The position numbers were made by a program, and so were the translations under genes. The notes under the pieces were generated by a model. That model saw only the letters and a program-made list of their open reading frames with translations, searched no databases and was not told where the DNA came from. Below, piece by piece: positions 1-6,073 of a stretch of 7,653 nucleotides of DNA; the stretch's first letter is position 1; each line of letters starts with the position of its first letter. Origin of the DNA: Chloroflexota bacterium (lineage in GTDB: Bacteria > Chloroflexota > Anaerolineae > B4-G1 > SLSP01); the NCBI GenBank assembly GCA_012798275.1, contig JAAZNO010000503.1, positions 1-7,653 of the forward strand, in the 5' to 3' direction.

Positions 1-1299
1 GTCCTGGGCGGCGCGATCCTGGCGCTGCTGGCGTTGCTCGTCGTCGCCGGCTCCGCACCAGAACAGCCCGGCCTTGCCAGCGTGCGGCAAGCGGAGGCGC
101 ATTTCGCTGCCGCCGAGTTCACCGCCGCCGATGCCGCCTTTCAGGCCGCCGAGGCCCAATTGACGCCCGACGCTTATTCCCGGCAACGGCGTGCGGCGCT
201 GTACCTGCGCTGGAATCGTCCCGCCGAAGGACTGGCCCTGCTGGAGTCCCTGCCCGACGCCGACCCCTTGTTGCGTCTGGAATTGCTCGCGGCGGCCGGG
301 GATTGGGCGACGCTCGAAACTGTCGCGCGGCAGTACCTGGAGCTCGCGCCCGACGCAAGCCAGGCTCACGCCCACTTGACCCGCGCCCTGCTGCAGCAAC
401 GCCGCTGCGCCGAAGCCGAGGTCGCCGCCGACGCCTGGGCCGGCCGCGCTCCCGAAACTGAGACCGCGCTGACCGCCGCCACGCTGCACTTCATCCATCA
501 GCGCGAAGCGGCCGACGCCGGGCTGTGCACGCTGGATGAAGAAATGTGCCGGATCGTGCGCGCTTGCCCCGCGTCGGGACTTTGTACCCGGCAGCTGGGC
601 GAGGCGCTCCTGCGCCGCCAGCAACCCGCGCTCGCCGCCTGTAGCCTCTCCCGCGCCGTCGCCGACGCCCCCCAGGACGCCCGCGCGCAGGCCTGGTTGG
701 GGGCAGCGTTGGAGCAATTGGGGGACACGACAGCCGCGCTGAGCCGCTATCAACAGGCCACGGAACTCGCGCCCGACGACCCGCTCGGCTGGCTGCTGCT
801 GGGAATGGCGCGCCTCAAACTCCAGGAGACGGAAACCGCGCGGGAAGCGCTGTTGCGCGCGCAGGCCCTCGATCCGGCGAATCCCGCGCCGTGCCTGGCG
901 GTCGCGGCAGCCCTCGCGGCAGAGGGTGCCTATGGCGGGGTGCCCACGTGGACCGCCGCCGCGCTCGAACGTGCGCCTGCCGACGTGAGCCTCTGGAAGG
1001 CCGTAGCGCGCTTCTACCTCGCCCGCAACCTGACGCTGGAAGGCGAGCCGCTCCATGCGGCTGAGGGCGCCGTCCAACTCGCGCCCCAGGATGCGGAGGC
1101 GTGGACCCTCCTGGGGTGGGCGCACTTCAACGCCGGGGACTACACCGCCGCGAGGGAGGCCCTGGAGACCGCCCTTCAGTATGACGCGCAGTCGGCGGAG
1201 GCCTATCATTTCCTGGGAGCGATCCTGCGCGCCCTCAACCGTCATGCCGAAGCCGACGCCGCCTTCACCCGCGCGGCCGACCTCGGCTACCGCCAATGA
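1..1299 (+). CDS. Tetratricopeptide-repeat protein with N-terminal membrane anchor (5' partial)
   Basis: The frame is open from base 1, so the true start lies upstream; 432 residues are visible. The first about 17 residues (LGGAILALLALLVVAG) form a hydrophobic segment that looks like a transmembrane anchor, followed by an Ala- and Glu-rich helical protein. Clear TPR-type helix pairs occur at about residues 228-295 (for example AWLGAALEQLGDTTAALSRY) and 363-430 (AWTLLGWAHFNAGDYTAARE), with weaker ones in the N-terminal half. Such repeats act as protein-protein scaffolds; the partner cannot be told from sequence. Oddly, four cysteines fall within 20 residues (Cys176, 183, 189, 195, counting from base 1) between the two halves. 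The gene ends 6 bases before the convergent phosphatidyltransferase gene. The family assignment is solid, the specific role unknown; in Chloroflexota such proteins often sit near O-antigen ligase-like genes, but no such neighbour is visible on this side. Confidence 0.85.
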   Translation, partial: VLGGAILALLALLVVAGSAPEQPGLASVRQAEAHFAAAEFTAADAAFQAAEAQLTPDAYSRQRRAALYLRWNRPAEGLALLESLPDADPLLRLELLAAAGDWATLETVARQYLELAPDASQAHAHLTRALLQQRRCAEAEVAADAWAGRAPETETALTAATLHFIHQREAADAGLCTLDEEMCRIVRACPASGLCTRQLGEALLRRQQPALAACSLSRAVADAPQDARAQAWLGAALEQLGDTTAALSRYQQATELAPDDPLGWLLLGMARLKLQETETAREALLRAQALDPANPAPCLAVAAALAAEGAYGGVPTWTAAALERAPADVSLWKAVARFYLARNLTLEGEPLHAAEGAVQLAPQDAEAWTLLGWAHFNAGDYTAAREALETALQYDAQSAEAYHFLGAILRALNRHAEADAAFTRAADLGYRQ

Positions 1300-1305
1300 G
1301 CATCC

Positions 1306-1920
1306 TCAGGGATCCCGGCGCGCCTCGCGGTAGACGTAGAAGATCCGCTGCAAGACGGTGAACCACGACAGCACCGCCAGCAAAATCAACACGGGGCGAA
1401 TCCAATTGAAGATCAGGCCGACGCCCAGCAGGAGGACGCGCTCAACGCGAGTGAGCAACCCCGTCTTGCAAGTGTAGCCCACCCCCTCAGCCCGCGCGCG
1501 CGTGTAGCTCACCAGCTGGGAACCCAACAGCGTGGCGAAAATCAAATACACTTCCAGGGCCGAACCGCGCGGATATAACGCGACGAGCAGCCCACACATC
1601 AAAGCCCCCTCGGAAATGCGATCGAGGGTAGAATCGAGGAAAGCACCAAAGCGGCTGCGCTCCCCCCCCACCCGCGCCAGGGCCCCGTCCAACGCATCCA
1701 ACGAAGAGGCCAGCAGCAGCAGCACGCCGCCAAGTCGCGTGTAGCCCAGTCCCACCACAACGCTCACCCCCACCGTCAATCCCAGTCCCAGCAATGTGAT
1801 GGTATTCGGGTGAAAACCCCAGCGGTGCAACACCCGGGCGATGGGATAGGTGATGACCGATGCCTTCGTCCGCGCCCAATCCGTCAACGATTCAAAGCGT
1901 TCTGCTTCTGTCTGACTCAT
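1306..1920 (-). CDS. CDP-alcohol phosphatidyltransferase, likely phosphatidylinositol-phosphate synthase type
   Basis: An integral membrane enzyme of 204 residues that should move a phosphatidyl group from a CDP-lipid onto an alcohol, releasing CMP, at the cytoplasmic membrane. The complete family signature DxxDGxxAR-x8-GxxxDxxxD is present: Asp75, Asp78, Gly79, Ala82, Arg83, Gly92, Asp96 and Asp100; these aspartates bind two metals and act in catalysis in the family. Several hydrophobic helices flank it (about 41-60, 62-74, 103-116, 122-138, 162-190). The later stretch YTRARAEGVGYTCK followed by TRVERVLLLGVGL resembles archaetidylinositol/phosphatidylinositol phosphate synthases more than PgsA or PssA, so inositol phosphate is my best guess for the acceptor (inference). 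The ATG overlaps the stop of the upstream arsR-type gene (ATGA, 1917-1920), with an AAGAGG ribosome site 7 bases upstream inside that gene, so translation is probably coupled. A run of eight G lies inside the catalytic signature. Confidence 0.9.
   Translation of the reverse strand: MSQTEAERFESLTDWARTKASVITYPIARVLHRWGFHPNTITLLGLGLTVGVSVVVGLGYTRLGGVLLLLASSLDALDGALARVGGERSRFGAFLDSTLDRISEGALMCGLLVALYPRGSALEVYLIFATLLGSQLVSYTRARAEGVGYTCKTGLLTRVERVLLLGVGLIFNWIRPVLILLAVLSWFTVLQRIFYVYREARRDP
1662..1669 (-). repeat. G8 homopolymer inside the phosphatidyltransferase catalytic signature
   Basis: Eight consecutive G on the coding (minus) strand encode the Val-Gly-Gly-Glu part of the spacer between the AR pair and the conserved Gly of the CDP-alcohol phosphatidyltransferase motif. 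The reading frame is intact with eight G. Runs of this length are slippage-prone in replication and in sequencing, and gain or loss of one base would cut the enzyme at its active site. Confidence 0.9.
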
Positions 1921-2282
1921 GCCTCGACCTCTTCAGGTAAAATTGACGCCGCCTGCGAGGGCGTGTCAGCGATCGAAAACCCCACCAACGCCTCCAAATC
2001 TGCCCGCAGCTCCCGAAAGCGCTCCGGCGCCAGCCGATACAGCACCTCGCGCCCCACGCGCTGCGACTCCACAAAACCCGCCAGCCGCAGCTCCTTGAGA
2101 TGCCAGGAAAGCAAGGGCTGACTGATACGCAGCGCTGCACCCAAATCGGCGACATTGGATTCTCCCACAGCCAGCGCAGCCAGAATCCGCAGGCGCACGA
2201 CCGCTCGCAGCGCCTGGAAATCCCGGGAAAGCCGCCGCACTGTCGGCGCCATGTCACCTGCAGTTGAAGGGCGAACTGTCAT
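1917..2282 (-). CDS. ArsR-family winged-helix transcriptional regulator
   Basis: A 121-residue DNA-binding protein. The winged helix-turn-helix spans about residues 25-85: helix region RLRILAALAVGESNVADLGAAL, recognition helix around SQPLLSWHLKELRLAGF (54-70), and a wing at about 71-83 (VESQRVGREVLYRL). This is the usual ArsR/SmtB layout and length. The protein has no cysteine at all, so the classical alpha3 thiolate metal site (ELCVC) is absent; the signal may be something other than arsenic or soft metals. The ATG at 2282 is preceded by AAAGGATGG about 8 bases upstream. It is the first gene of an operon with the CDP-alcohol phosphatidyltransferase (4-base ATGA overlap) and has a promoter and inverted repeat directly upstream, so autoregulation plus control of the lipid enzyme is the simplest reading (inference). 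Confidence 0.88.
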   Translation of the reverse strand: MTVRPSTAGDMAPTVRRLSRDFQALRAVVRLRILAALAVGESNVADLGAALRISQPLLSWHLKELRLAGFVESQRVGREVLYRLAPERFRELRADLEALVGFSIADTPSQAASILPEEVEA

Positions 2283-2317
2283 ATATAAACCATCCTTTGA
2301 TAAAGAAGCATTTATAT
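2283..2317. repeat. AT-rich 7-bp inverted repeat in the arsR leader
   Basis: ATATAAA (2283-2289) and TTTATAT (2311-2317) are exact inverse complements with a 21-base spacer. They flank the arsR ribosome site and lie just downstream of the predicted -10 box. They could be a second half-site pair for the regulator, but AT-rich 7-mers recur by chance in a promoter region, so this is weak. Confidence 0.3.
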
Positions 2318-2319
2318 GA

Positions 2320-2347
2320 ATTCTACACAGAAAGACATTTCTGTCAA
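2320..2347 (-). promoter_or_regulatory. Sigma70-type promoter of the arsR-phosphatidyltransferase operon
   Basis: On the minus strand there is a perfect -35 hexamer TTGACA (2347-2342), a 16-base spacer, and a -10 hexamer TAGAAT (2325-2320; five of six consensus bases). Transcription would begin near 2313, giving a leader of roughly 30 bases before the arsR ATG at 2282. It is the best promoter match in the window and is placed correctly for this operon. Confidence 0.7.
2327..2344. promoter_or_regulatory. Candidate ArsR operator: perfect 7-4-7 inverted repeat inside the promoter
   Basis: ACAGAAA (2327-2333), spacer GACA, and TTTCTGT (2338-2344) form an 18-bp perfect inverted repeat. It fills the spacer between -35 and -10 of the arsR promoter and touches the -35 box. 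A dimeric winged-helix repressor bound here would block RNA polymerase, the standard arrangement for autoregulated ArsR genes. Binding by this particular regulator is inference. Confidence 0.55.
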
Positions 2348-2360
2348 CTGTACCTCAGCC

Positions 2361-2404
2361 TTGCAGTTTTTGGAGGGTGAGACTACAATGAAGGTGCAGG
2401 AGGA
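2361..2404 (+). promoter_or_regulatory. Predicted mutL promoter and ribosome binding site
   Basis: TTGCAG (2361-2366) and TACAAT (2384-2389; five of six -10 bases) are separated by 17 bases. Transcription would start near 2396, just before the strong Shine-Dalgarno AGGAGGA (2398-2404), which sits 4 bases (G-run to ATG) from the start codon. The leader would thus be only about 12 bases. Its -35 box is 13 bases from the -35 box of the divergent arsR promoter, so the two promoters stand back to back and could influence each other. Confidence 0.5.
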
Positions 2405-2407
2405 TCC

Positions 2408-4216
2408 ATGCCGATTCAGCTATTGCCAGAAGATGTGGCCGCACGCATCGCGGCAGGCGAGGTCGTCGAACGTCCCGCCTCGGTGGTGAAGGAACTGGTG
2501 GAAAACAGCCTCGACGCCGGCGCTACCCGCATCGAGGTCGAAACGCTCGAAGGCGGGCACAAGCTGCTGCGCGTGAGCGACAACGGGGAAGGCATACCGG
2601 CGGCAGAAGTGATGCTCGCTTTCCGACGACACGCGACCAGCAAGATCTCCAGCGCGGAGGAGCTCTTCAATATCCTCACCCTGGGATTCCGCGGCGAAGC
2701 TCTCGCCAGCATCGCCTCGGTGAGCCAGCTGACCTGCAGCACCCATCACCGGGAGGAGCTCACCGGCACGCAGCTGCGGATCGCAGGCGGCGAAGTCATC
2801 GCCCAACACGCGATCGGCTGGCCCCCCGGCACCGAGATGCGCGTCGAGGAGCTGTTCTACAATGTCCCCGCGCGTCGCAAATTCCTTCAAAGCCCCCGCA
2901 CAGAACGTCGCCACATTGACGCTTTCCTTACCCGTTACGCCGTCGCCTATCCCCGCGTGGCGTTTACCGTGCTCCACGATGGGCAAGAGGTGTTCCGTAC
3001 GACCGGCAACGGAGCACAGCGCGAGGCATTGCAACAGGTTTACGGGCCCGATCTGGGCGACAGCCTGCTGGAGATCGCGCCGGAATGGTCGGCGGACGGG
3101 ACGTTGCGCGTGTATGGCTACATCGGGCCGACGACGGTGCATCGCTCCAATCGCGGCTACATCACGCTGTTTGTGAATGGACGATGGATCGAGGACATGC
3201 GGCTCACCTACGCGGTCATCCAGGCCTATCACACGCTGCTGCCGGTGAATCGCTATCCGGTCGCCTTTCTGCTGCTCGAAATTCCGACGGAAGACGTGGA
3301 TGTGAACGTGCACCCGGCAAAAACCGAAGTGCGCTTCCGCGATCCCGACGCCGTCTTTCGCGCGGTCCAGCGAGCGGTGCGCGCGACCGTGATCCACGAG
3401 GCACCGGTCGCCGCTGCGTGGCAGCCGCCGGCAGCCAGCGCCGCTGCCGCGCCGGAAGGTGAGATCCCCTCGTCCCCTGAACGCGAGGTCACCCAAAATG
3501 CGCTCTGGGCGGACCTGGCGCAGCTGCGGCCAGCGTCGCAGTTCACGCCCCTGGAGCGCCGGCCGCCAGACACCACGGAAGCTACAGCGCCGACGTCCTA
3601 CAGCCACAGCGACCGGGCTCTGGAGAATCCCGCCGCCGCGAAACTGCCGCCCCTTCGCGTCATCGGGCAAGCGGTGACTACCTTCATCATCGCCGAAGGC
3701 CCCGACGGCCTGTATCTGATTGATCAACACGCCGCACATGAACGGGTGCTCTACGAGCAATTGCTCGGCGCGTGGGCTGAAGGCGCAGTGCCCTCGCAAC
3801 CGCTGCTCGAACCGGTGAATGTGACGCTGCCCGCCGAGGACGCCGCCCGGCTCGAAGAGCGCCTGCCCACCCTGACGGAGCTGGGACTGACGGTGGAGCC
3901 TTTTGGCCCCAACAGTTTCCTGGTGCGGGCGATCCCGGCGCTGCTGGCGCAGGTCGCCCCCGGAGACCTGCTCGCCGACATCGCCGCCGCGGAGCTTGAC
4001 CATTCGCCGGTACGCGAGAGCCTGGAAGCGCAAGTGATACGTCGCATCTGCAAACGCGCGGCGATCAAAGCCGGGCAGATCCTCAACCGCGAGGAGATGG
4101 AGACGCTCATCTACCAGCTGGAACAGTGTCGCAATCCCCGTACCTGTCCACATGGACGTCCCACCATCTTGCAAATCTCCGTAGAACAGCTGGCGTCGCA
4201 ATTCGAGCGGACTTGA
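2408..4216 (+). CDS. mutL: DNA mismatch repair protein MutL (endonuclease type)
   Basis: A 602-residue MutL homologue that couples mismatch recognition by MutS to strand nicking and excision. The N-terminal GHKL ATPase domain (about 1-330) has all motifs: KELVENSLDAG with Glu29 and Asn33, DNGEGI (58-63), HATSK (75-79), GFRGEAL (93-99), and NVHPAKTEVRF (300-310) with Lys305 in the place of the ATP-sensing lysine. A Pro/Ala-rich linker (about 331-412) leads to the C-terminal dimerisation and nuclease domain. There the metal motif DQHAxxExxxxE is intact (Asp439, His441, Glu445, Glu450), with CPHGRP at 580-585 and Cys548 in the ICKRA motif. So this is the self-nicking MutL of organisms without MutH. 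QPLLEP (464-469) lies where the B. subtilis protein has its sliding-clamp-binding motif, suggesting clamp-activated nicking. No mutS is present in the window. Confidence 0.97.
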   Translation: MPIQLLPEDVAARIAAGEVVERPASVVKELVENSLDAGATRIEVETLEGGHKLLRVSDNGEGIPAAEVMLAFRRHATSKISSAEELFNILTLGFRGEALASIASVSQLTCSTHHREELTGTQLRIAGGEVIAQHAIGWPPGTEMRVEELFYNVPARRKFLQSPRTERRHIDAFLTRYAVAYPRVAFTVLHDGQEVFRTTGNGAQREALQQVYGPDLGDSLLEIAPEWSADGTLRVYGYIGPTTVHRSNRGYITLFVNGRWIEDMRLTYAVIQAYHTLLPVNRYPVAFLLLEIPTEDVDVNVHPAKTEVRFRDPDAVFRAVQRAVRATVIHEAPVAAAWQPPAASAAAAPEGEIPSSPEREVTQNALWADLAQLRPASQFTPLERRPPDTTEATAPTSYSHSDRALENPAAAKLPPLRVIGQAVTTFIIAEGPDGLYLIDQHAAHERVLYEQLLGAWAEGAVPSQPLLEPVNVTLPAEDAARLEERLPTLTELGLTVEPFGPNSFLVRAIPALLAQVAPGDLLADIAAAELDHSPVRESLEAQVIRRICKRAAIKAGQILNREEMETLIYQLEQCRNPRTCPHGRPTILQISVEQLASQFERT

Positions 4217-4289
4217 CCTGAAGGTCGCGTTATCTTTGTCATGCAAATGATGTTGAGATTTGCCAATTTTTCGAGAGAGGAGGACCGAG
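4217..4289 (+). promoter_or_regulatory. mutL-GYD intergenic gap with strong ribosome site
   Basis: The 73-base gap contains AGGAGG (4278-4283), 6 bases before the ATG at 4290, which decides that start over an in-frame TTG at 4260 that lacks any such site. A TTGTCA hexamer (4236-4241) could be a -35 box but I find no convincing -10 partner. A short GACCT-GA-AGGTC palindrome (4215-4226) spans the mutL stop; its 2-base loop makes it a poor hairpin. Whether the GYD pair is read through from mutL is open. Confidence 0.5.
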
Positions 4290-4586
4290 ATGGCTACTTT
4301 TGTGATGTTGTGCAAGCTGTCGCTGCATTTCCCCGGTGAAGTAAAGTCCCTGGGGCAGCTGGATGAGGAGCTGGACCAGCGTGTCGCCGAGGATTTTCCT
4401 CAAGCCAGGCGCCTCGCCAGCTACGTTTTGTTGGGCGGGTACGATTTCCTGCATATTTTTGACGTCCCTGACGCCACCGAGGCCGCGAAGATCGCGCTGC
4501 TGATCCATTCCCTGGGAATGGGCACGACAGAGACCCTCACCGCCATCCCCTTTGAAGAATTCCGCAACGTGTTGGAGGAAGAGTAA
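4290..4586 (+). CDS. GYD-domain protein
   Basis: A 98-residue soluble protein matching the small GYD family (a ferredoxin-like alpha/beta barrel fold). It begins with a beta strand (ATFVMLCKLSL), an amphipathic helix (about 18-36), then the hallmark GGYDFLHIFDVPD (49-61, Gly50-Tyr51-Asp52), a helix rich in Ala and Lys (62-76), and the usual closing SLGMGTTETLTAIPFEEF (74-91). The biochemical role of GYD proteins is not established, so none is assigned. The start at 4290 is supported by AGGAGG at 6 bases. It is followed with no gap by the ImmA/IrrE-like gene (TAA then GTG), whose ribosome site GGAGG (4574-4578) lies within this gene's last codons, so the two are almost surely made together. 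Confidence 0.85.
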   Translation: MATFVMLCKLSLHFPGEVKSLGQLDEELDQRVAEDFPQARRLASYVLLGGYDFLHIFDVPDATEAAKIALLIHSLGMGTTETLTAIPFEEFRNVLEEE

Positions 4587-5036
4587 GTGCCGACTGCCCC
4601 TGAGCCCATCCCTACCGAGCGCCTGGAGGTGCTGGCGCGGCAAATCCTGAACACCTACAAGTTCAATGAGCCGCCCGTGCCCATCGAGACGATCTTGCAA
4701 CACCCGCCGCGGGAATTCCTGCCGGCGATTGACATCACCGATCTCTCACTCGTGTTCGGCATGGGAGAGCACCGCTACGAGTACCGCGTCGCCATCGCGC
4801 GACTGCTCTATCGCGAACTGTGCCGGCAGAAAAACGAAGACGGCGGGATGCTGCCCTACACCAACGAGGCCGCTCAGTACTTCGCCACGGTGCTCCTGAC
4901 CCCTACCGAATGGGTGCTGAAATATACCCGTCGTCCGTTGGTAAATCTCCAACAGATCAGCGAGGCATTTCAGGTGCCGGAGTACTTGATGGCAAGCCGC
5001 CTGGCGCAACTGGGGAAACGTGTGCGGGGCATGTGA
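4587..5036 (+). CDS. ImmA/IrrE-fold protein with lost zinc site (putative pseudo-peptidase)
   Basis: A 149-residue protein starting at GTG right after the GYD stop codon, 8 bases from GGAGG. The N-terminus (ARQILNTYKFNEPPVPIETI, 17-36) is the typical opening of ImmA/IrrE (COG2856-like) proteins. The region AAQYFATVLLTPTEWV (95-110) is the family's ANxFAxxLLMPxxW block, and the following helices (LQQISEAFQVPEYLMASRLAQLG) match the family's C-terminal HTH-like part. In active members a helix carrying RFTxAHELGH precedes it. The matching stretch here, RVAIARLLYRE (67-77), has Arg72 and Arg76 in place of both histidines and Leu73 in place of the catalytic Glu; the third ligand position appears to be Asn93. 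So it keeps the fold but probably not peptidase activity. No Xre-type regulator, the usual partner, is adjacent; the partner here is the GYD protein. Family assignment is by eye and moderately sure. Confidence 0.65.
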   Translation: MPTAPEPIPTERLEVLARQILNTYKFNEPPVPIETILQHPPREFLPAIDITDLSLVFGMGEHRYEYRVAIARLLYRELCRQKNEDGGMLPYTNEAAQYFATVLLTPTEWVLKYTRRPLVNLQQISEAFQVPEYLMASRLAQLGKRVRGM

Positions 5037-5043
5037 CCCACGC
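5024..5043. other. GC-rich hairpin at the convergent 3' ends of the pseudo-IrrE and asparaginase genes
   Basis: GCGGGG (5024-5029) pairs with CCC-A-CGC (5037-5043, one bulged A) around a 7-base loop that contains the pseudo-IrrE stop codon. No T-tract follows on either strand, so it is not a standard intrinsic terminator. It is the only structure seen in the 22-base gap between these tail-to-tail genes. Confidence 0.3.
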
Positions 5044-5058
5044 CGCAGCTCTGGTCGG

Positions 5059-5985
5059 TCAATACGCTGGCGGCAGGCGATGGGTTTCGCTCTCAGCCGT
5101 GGGGAATTCAATCCCCGCGAGCACCTCCGGGCCAGGGCGCACGATCGCAAAAGAAAGATGGGGCGTGTTGTGGGCCAGCCCCACACGCCCCTGGCGGTCT
5201 ACGATAATGAGGCCGCCATAACCGGCAACGCGCTGTTCGAGCTGACGGATCAGGCGTTCGGCAACCGCCTGCGGCGCCTCTCCCTGCGCCAACAGATCAC
5301 AGGCGGATTTGCTCAGCACGAGGCGCATCAGTCGTTCTCCCCAACCCGTCGCAGCGGCGGCGCCGGTCGCGTTGTCGGCGTAAGCGCCACAGCCGACCAG
5401 CGGGGTGTCTCCCACCCGGCCGGGACGTTTGTTGGGCGTGCCGCCCGTCGAGGTGCCTACGGCGAGATTCCCGGCCAGATCCAGGGCGACAGCGCCAACC
5501 GTGTCAGCAGGCAGCCGCATTCCGGGGGGAGTCCAGTCATCGCCAGCAATGGCGGACGACGGCGCGAGCAAGTCCGCCGGATCACAAAGCGGGACGCCCA
5601 GAGCTTCCGCCCAGGCTTCAGCGCCCGCGCCCACGACGAAAGCGTGCTCGCCCGATTCCATGACGCGCCGCGCCAGGGTGATAGGATGGCGCACGCGCTT
5701 CACCGCCGCGACGCTCCCTAACTCGAGGGTGCGCCCATCCATGATGAGCGCGTCCAATTCTACCTCGCCCTGAAGATTACAGTGACTGCCGCGCCCGGCG
5801 TCGTAAGTCGGATCGTCTTCCAGGACGCGCACCGCCGCCTCCACCGCATCGAGGGCCGCGCCGCCGGCAGCGAGCACGTTCCATCCCGTCAGCGCCGCCC
5901 TCCGGCAGCCTTCGCGATGGGCCTCGCGCAATGGAGGAGGAATGTGCCAGGCGCCTCCATGGACTACCATGACCGGTTGATTCAA
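5059..5985 (-). CDS. Asparaginase/isoaspartyl peptidase, Ntn-hydrolase (T2) family
   Basis: A 308-residue plant-type asparaginase: made as one chain, it cuts itself before a threonine that becomes the nucleophile, then hydrolyses L-asparagine or isoaspartyl dipeptides. The opening MVVHGGAWHIP, the block YDAGRGSHCNL, and ELDALIMDG are the standard N-terminal subunit motifs. The nucleophile is the Thr of DTVGAVALD (Thr162). Substrate-binding motifs follow: STGG (about 179-182), NKRPGRVGDTPLVGCGAYAD with Arg190 and Asp193, and ATGWGE (212-217). All expected catalytic positions are present and the length is usual for the family. The start is placed at TTG 5985: a full Shine-Dalgarno AGGAGGT sits 5 bases upstream of it, whereas the in-frame ATG at 6012 has none and would put that site inside the gene. 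It is probably cytoplasmic (no signal peptide seen). It could equally be called isoaspartyl peptidase; substrate preference cannot be read from sequence. Confidence 0.92.
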   Translation of the reverse strand: MNQPVMVVHGGAWHIPPPLREAHREGCRRAALTGWNVLAAGGAALDAVEAAVRVLEDDPTYDAGRGSHCNLQGEVELDALIMDGRTLELGSVAAVKRVRHPITLARRVMESGEHAFVVGAGAEAWAEALGVPLCDPADLLAPSSAIAGDDWTPPGMRLPADTVGAVALDLAGNLAVGTSTGGTPNKRPGRVGDTPLVGCGAYADNATGAAAATGWGERLMRLVLSKSACDLLAQGEAPQAVAERLIRQLEQRVAGYGGLIIVDRQGRVGLAHNTPHLSFAIVRPGPEVLAGIEFPTAESETHRLPPAY

Positions 5986-5990
5986 AGTTG

Positions 5991-5997
5991 ACCTCCT
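5991..5997 (-). promoter_or_regulatory. Ribosome binding site deciding the TTG start of the asparaginase
   Basis: AGGAGGT on the minus strand, 5 bases from the TTG at 5985-5983. It is a near-perfect anti-16S match and the reason the longer ATG-initiated form (6012) is rejected. Confidence 0.75.
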
Positions 5998-6031
5998 ATA
6001 GCAAGCATTCAAATCGGATAGACACCAAATT

Positions 6032-6046
6032 CTGAATTAGTTTCAG
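6032..6046. repeat. Short inverted repeat in the divergent asparaginase / 6074 gene intergenic region
   Basis: CTGAA (6032-6036), TTAGT, TTCAG (6042-6046) form a 5-5-5 inverted repeat in the 88-base region between two divergent genes. This region must hold both promoters, but I cannot pick convincing -35/-10 pairs for either. An operator is possible but the arms are short. Confidence 0.25.
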
Positions 6047-6073
6047 CATCCCGAACAGAAAGGAGCCAGGACC

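Noticed and set aside
1300..1320. TGAG-CATC-CTCA and GGGATCCC palindromes between the convergent TPR and phosphatidyltransferase genes
   Set aside because: The stems are only 4 bp or have no loop, and no T-tract follows; too weak to call a terminator.
4260..4289. Ten-codon N-terminal extension of the GYD gene from TTG 4260
   Set aside because: No ribosome site precedes it, AGGAGG lies inside it, and GYD proteins normally start at the MATxxx strand, as with ATG 4290.
2420..4315. A 631-residue open frame on the minus strand across mutL
   Set aside because: It is antisense to an unambiguous MutL with every family motif; long mirror frames are common at this GC content, and the translation is rich in Arg, His and Gly with no recognisable domain and no ribosome site.
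5020..5721. Plus-strand frame opposite the asparaginase gene
   Set aside because: It overlaps the asparaginase antisense, has a low-complexity basic translation, and would overlap the end of the pseudo-IrrE gene. No family resemblance.
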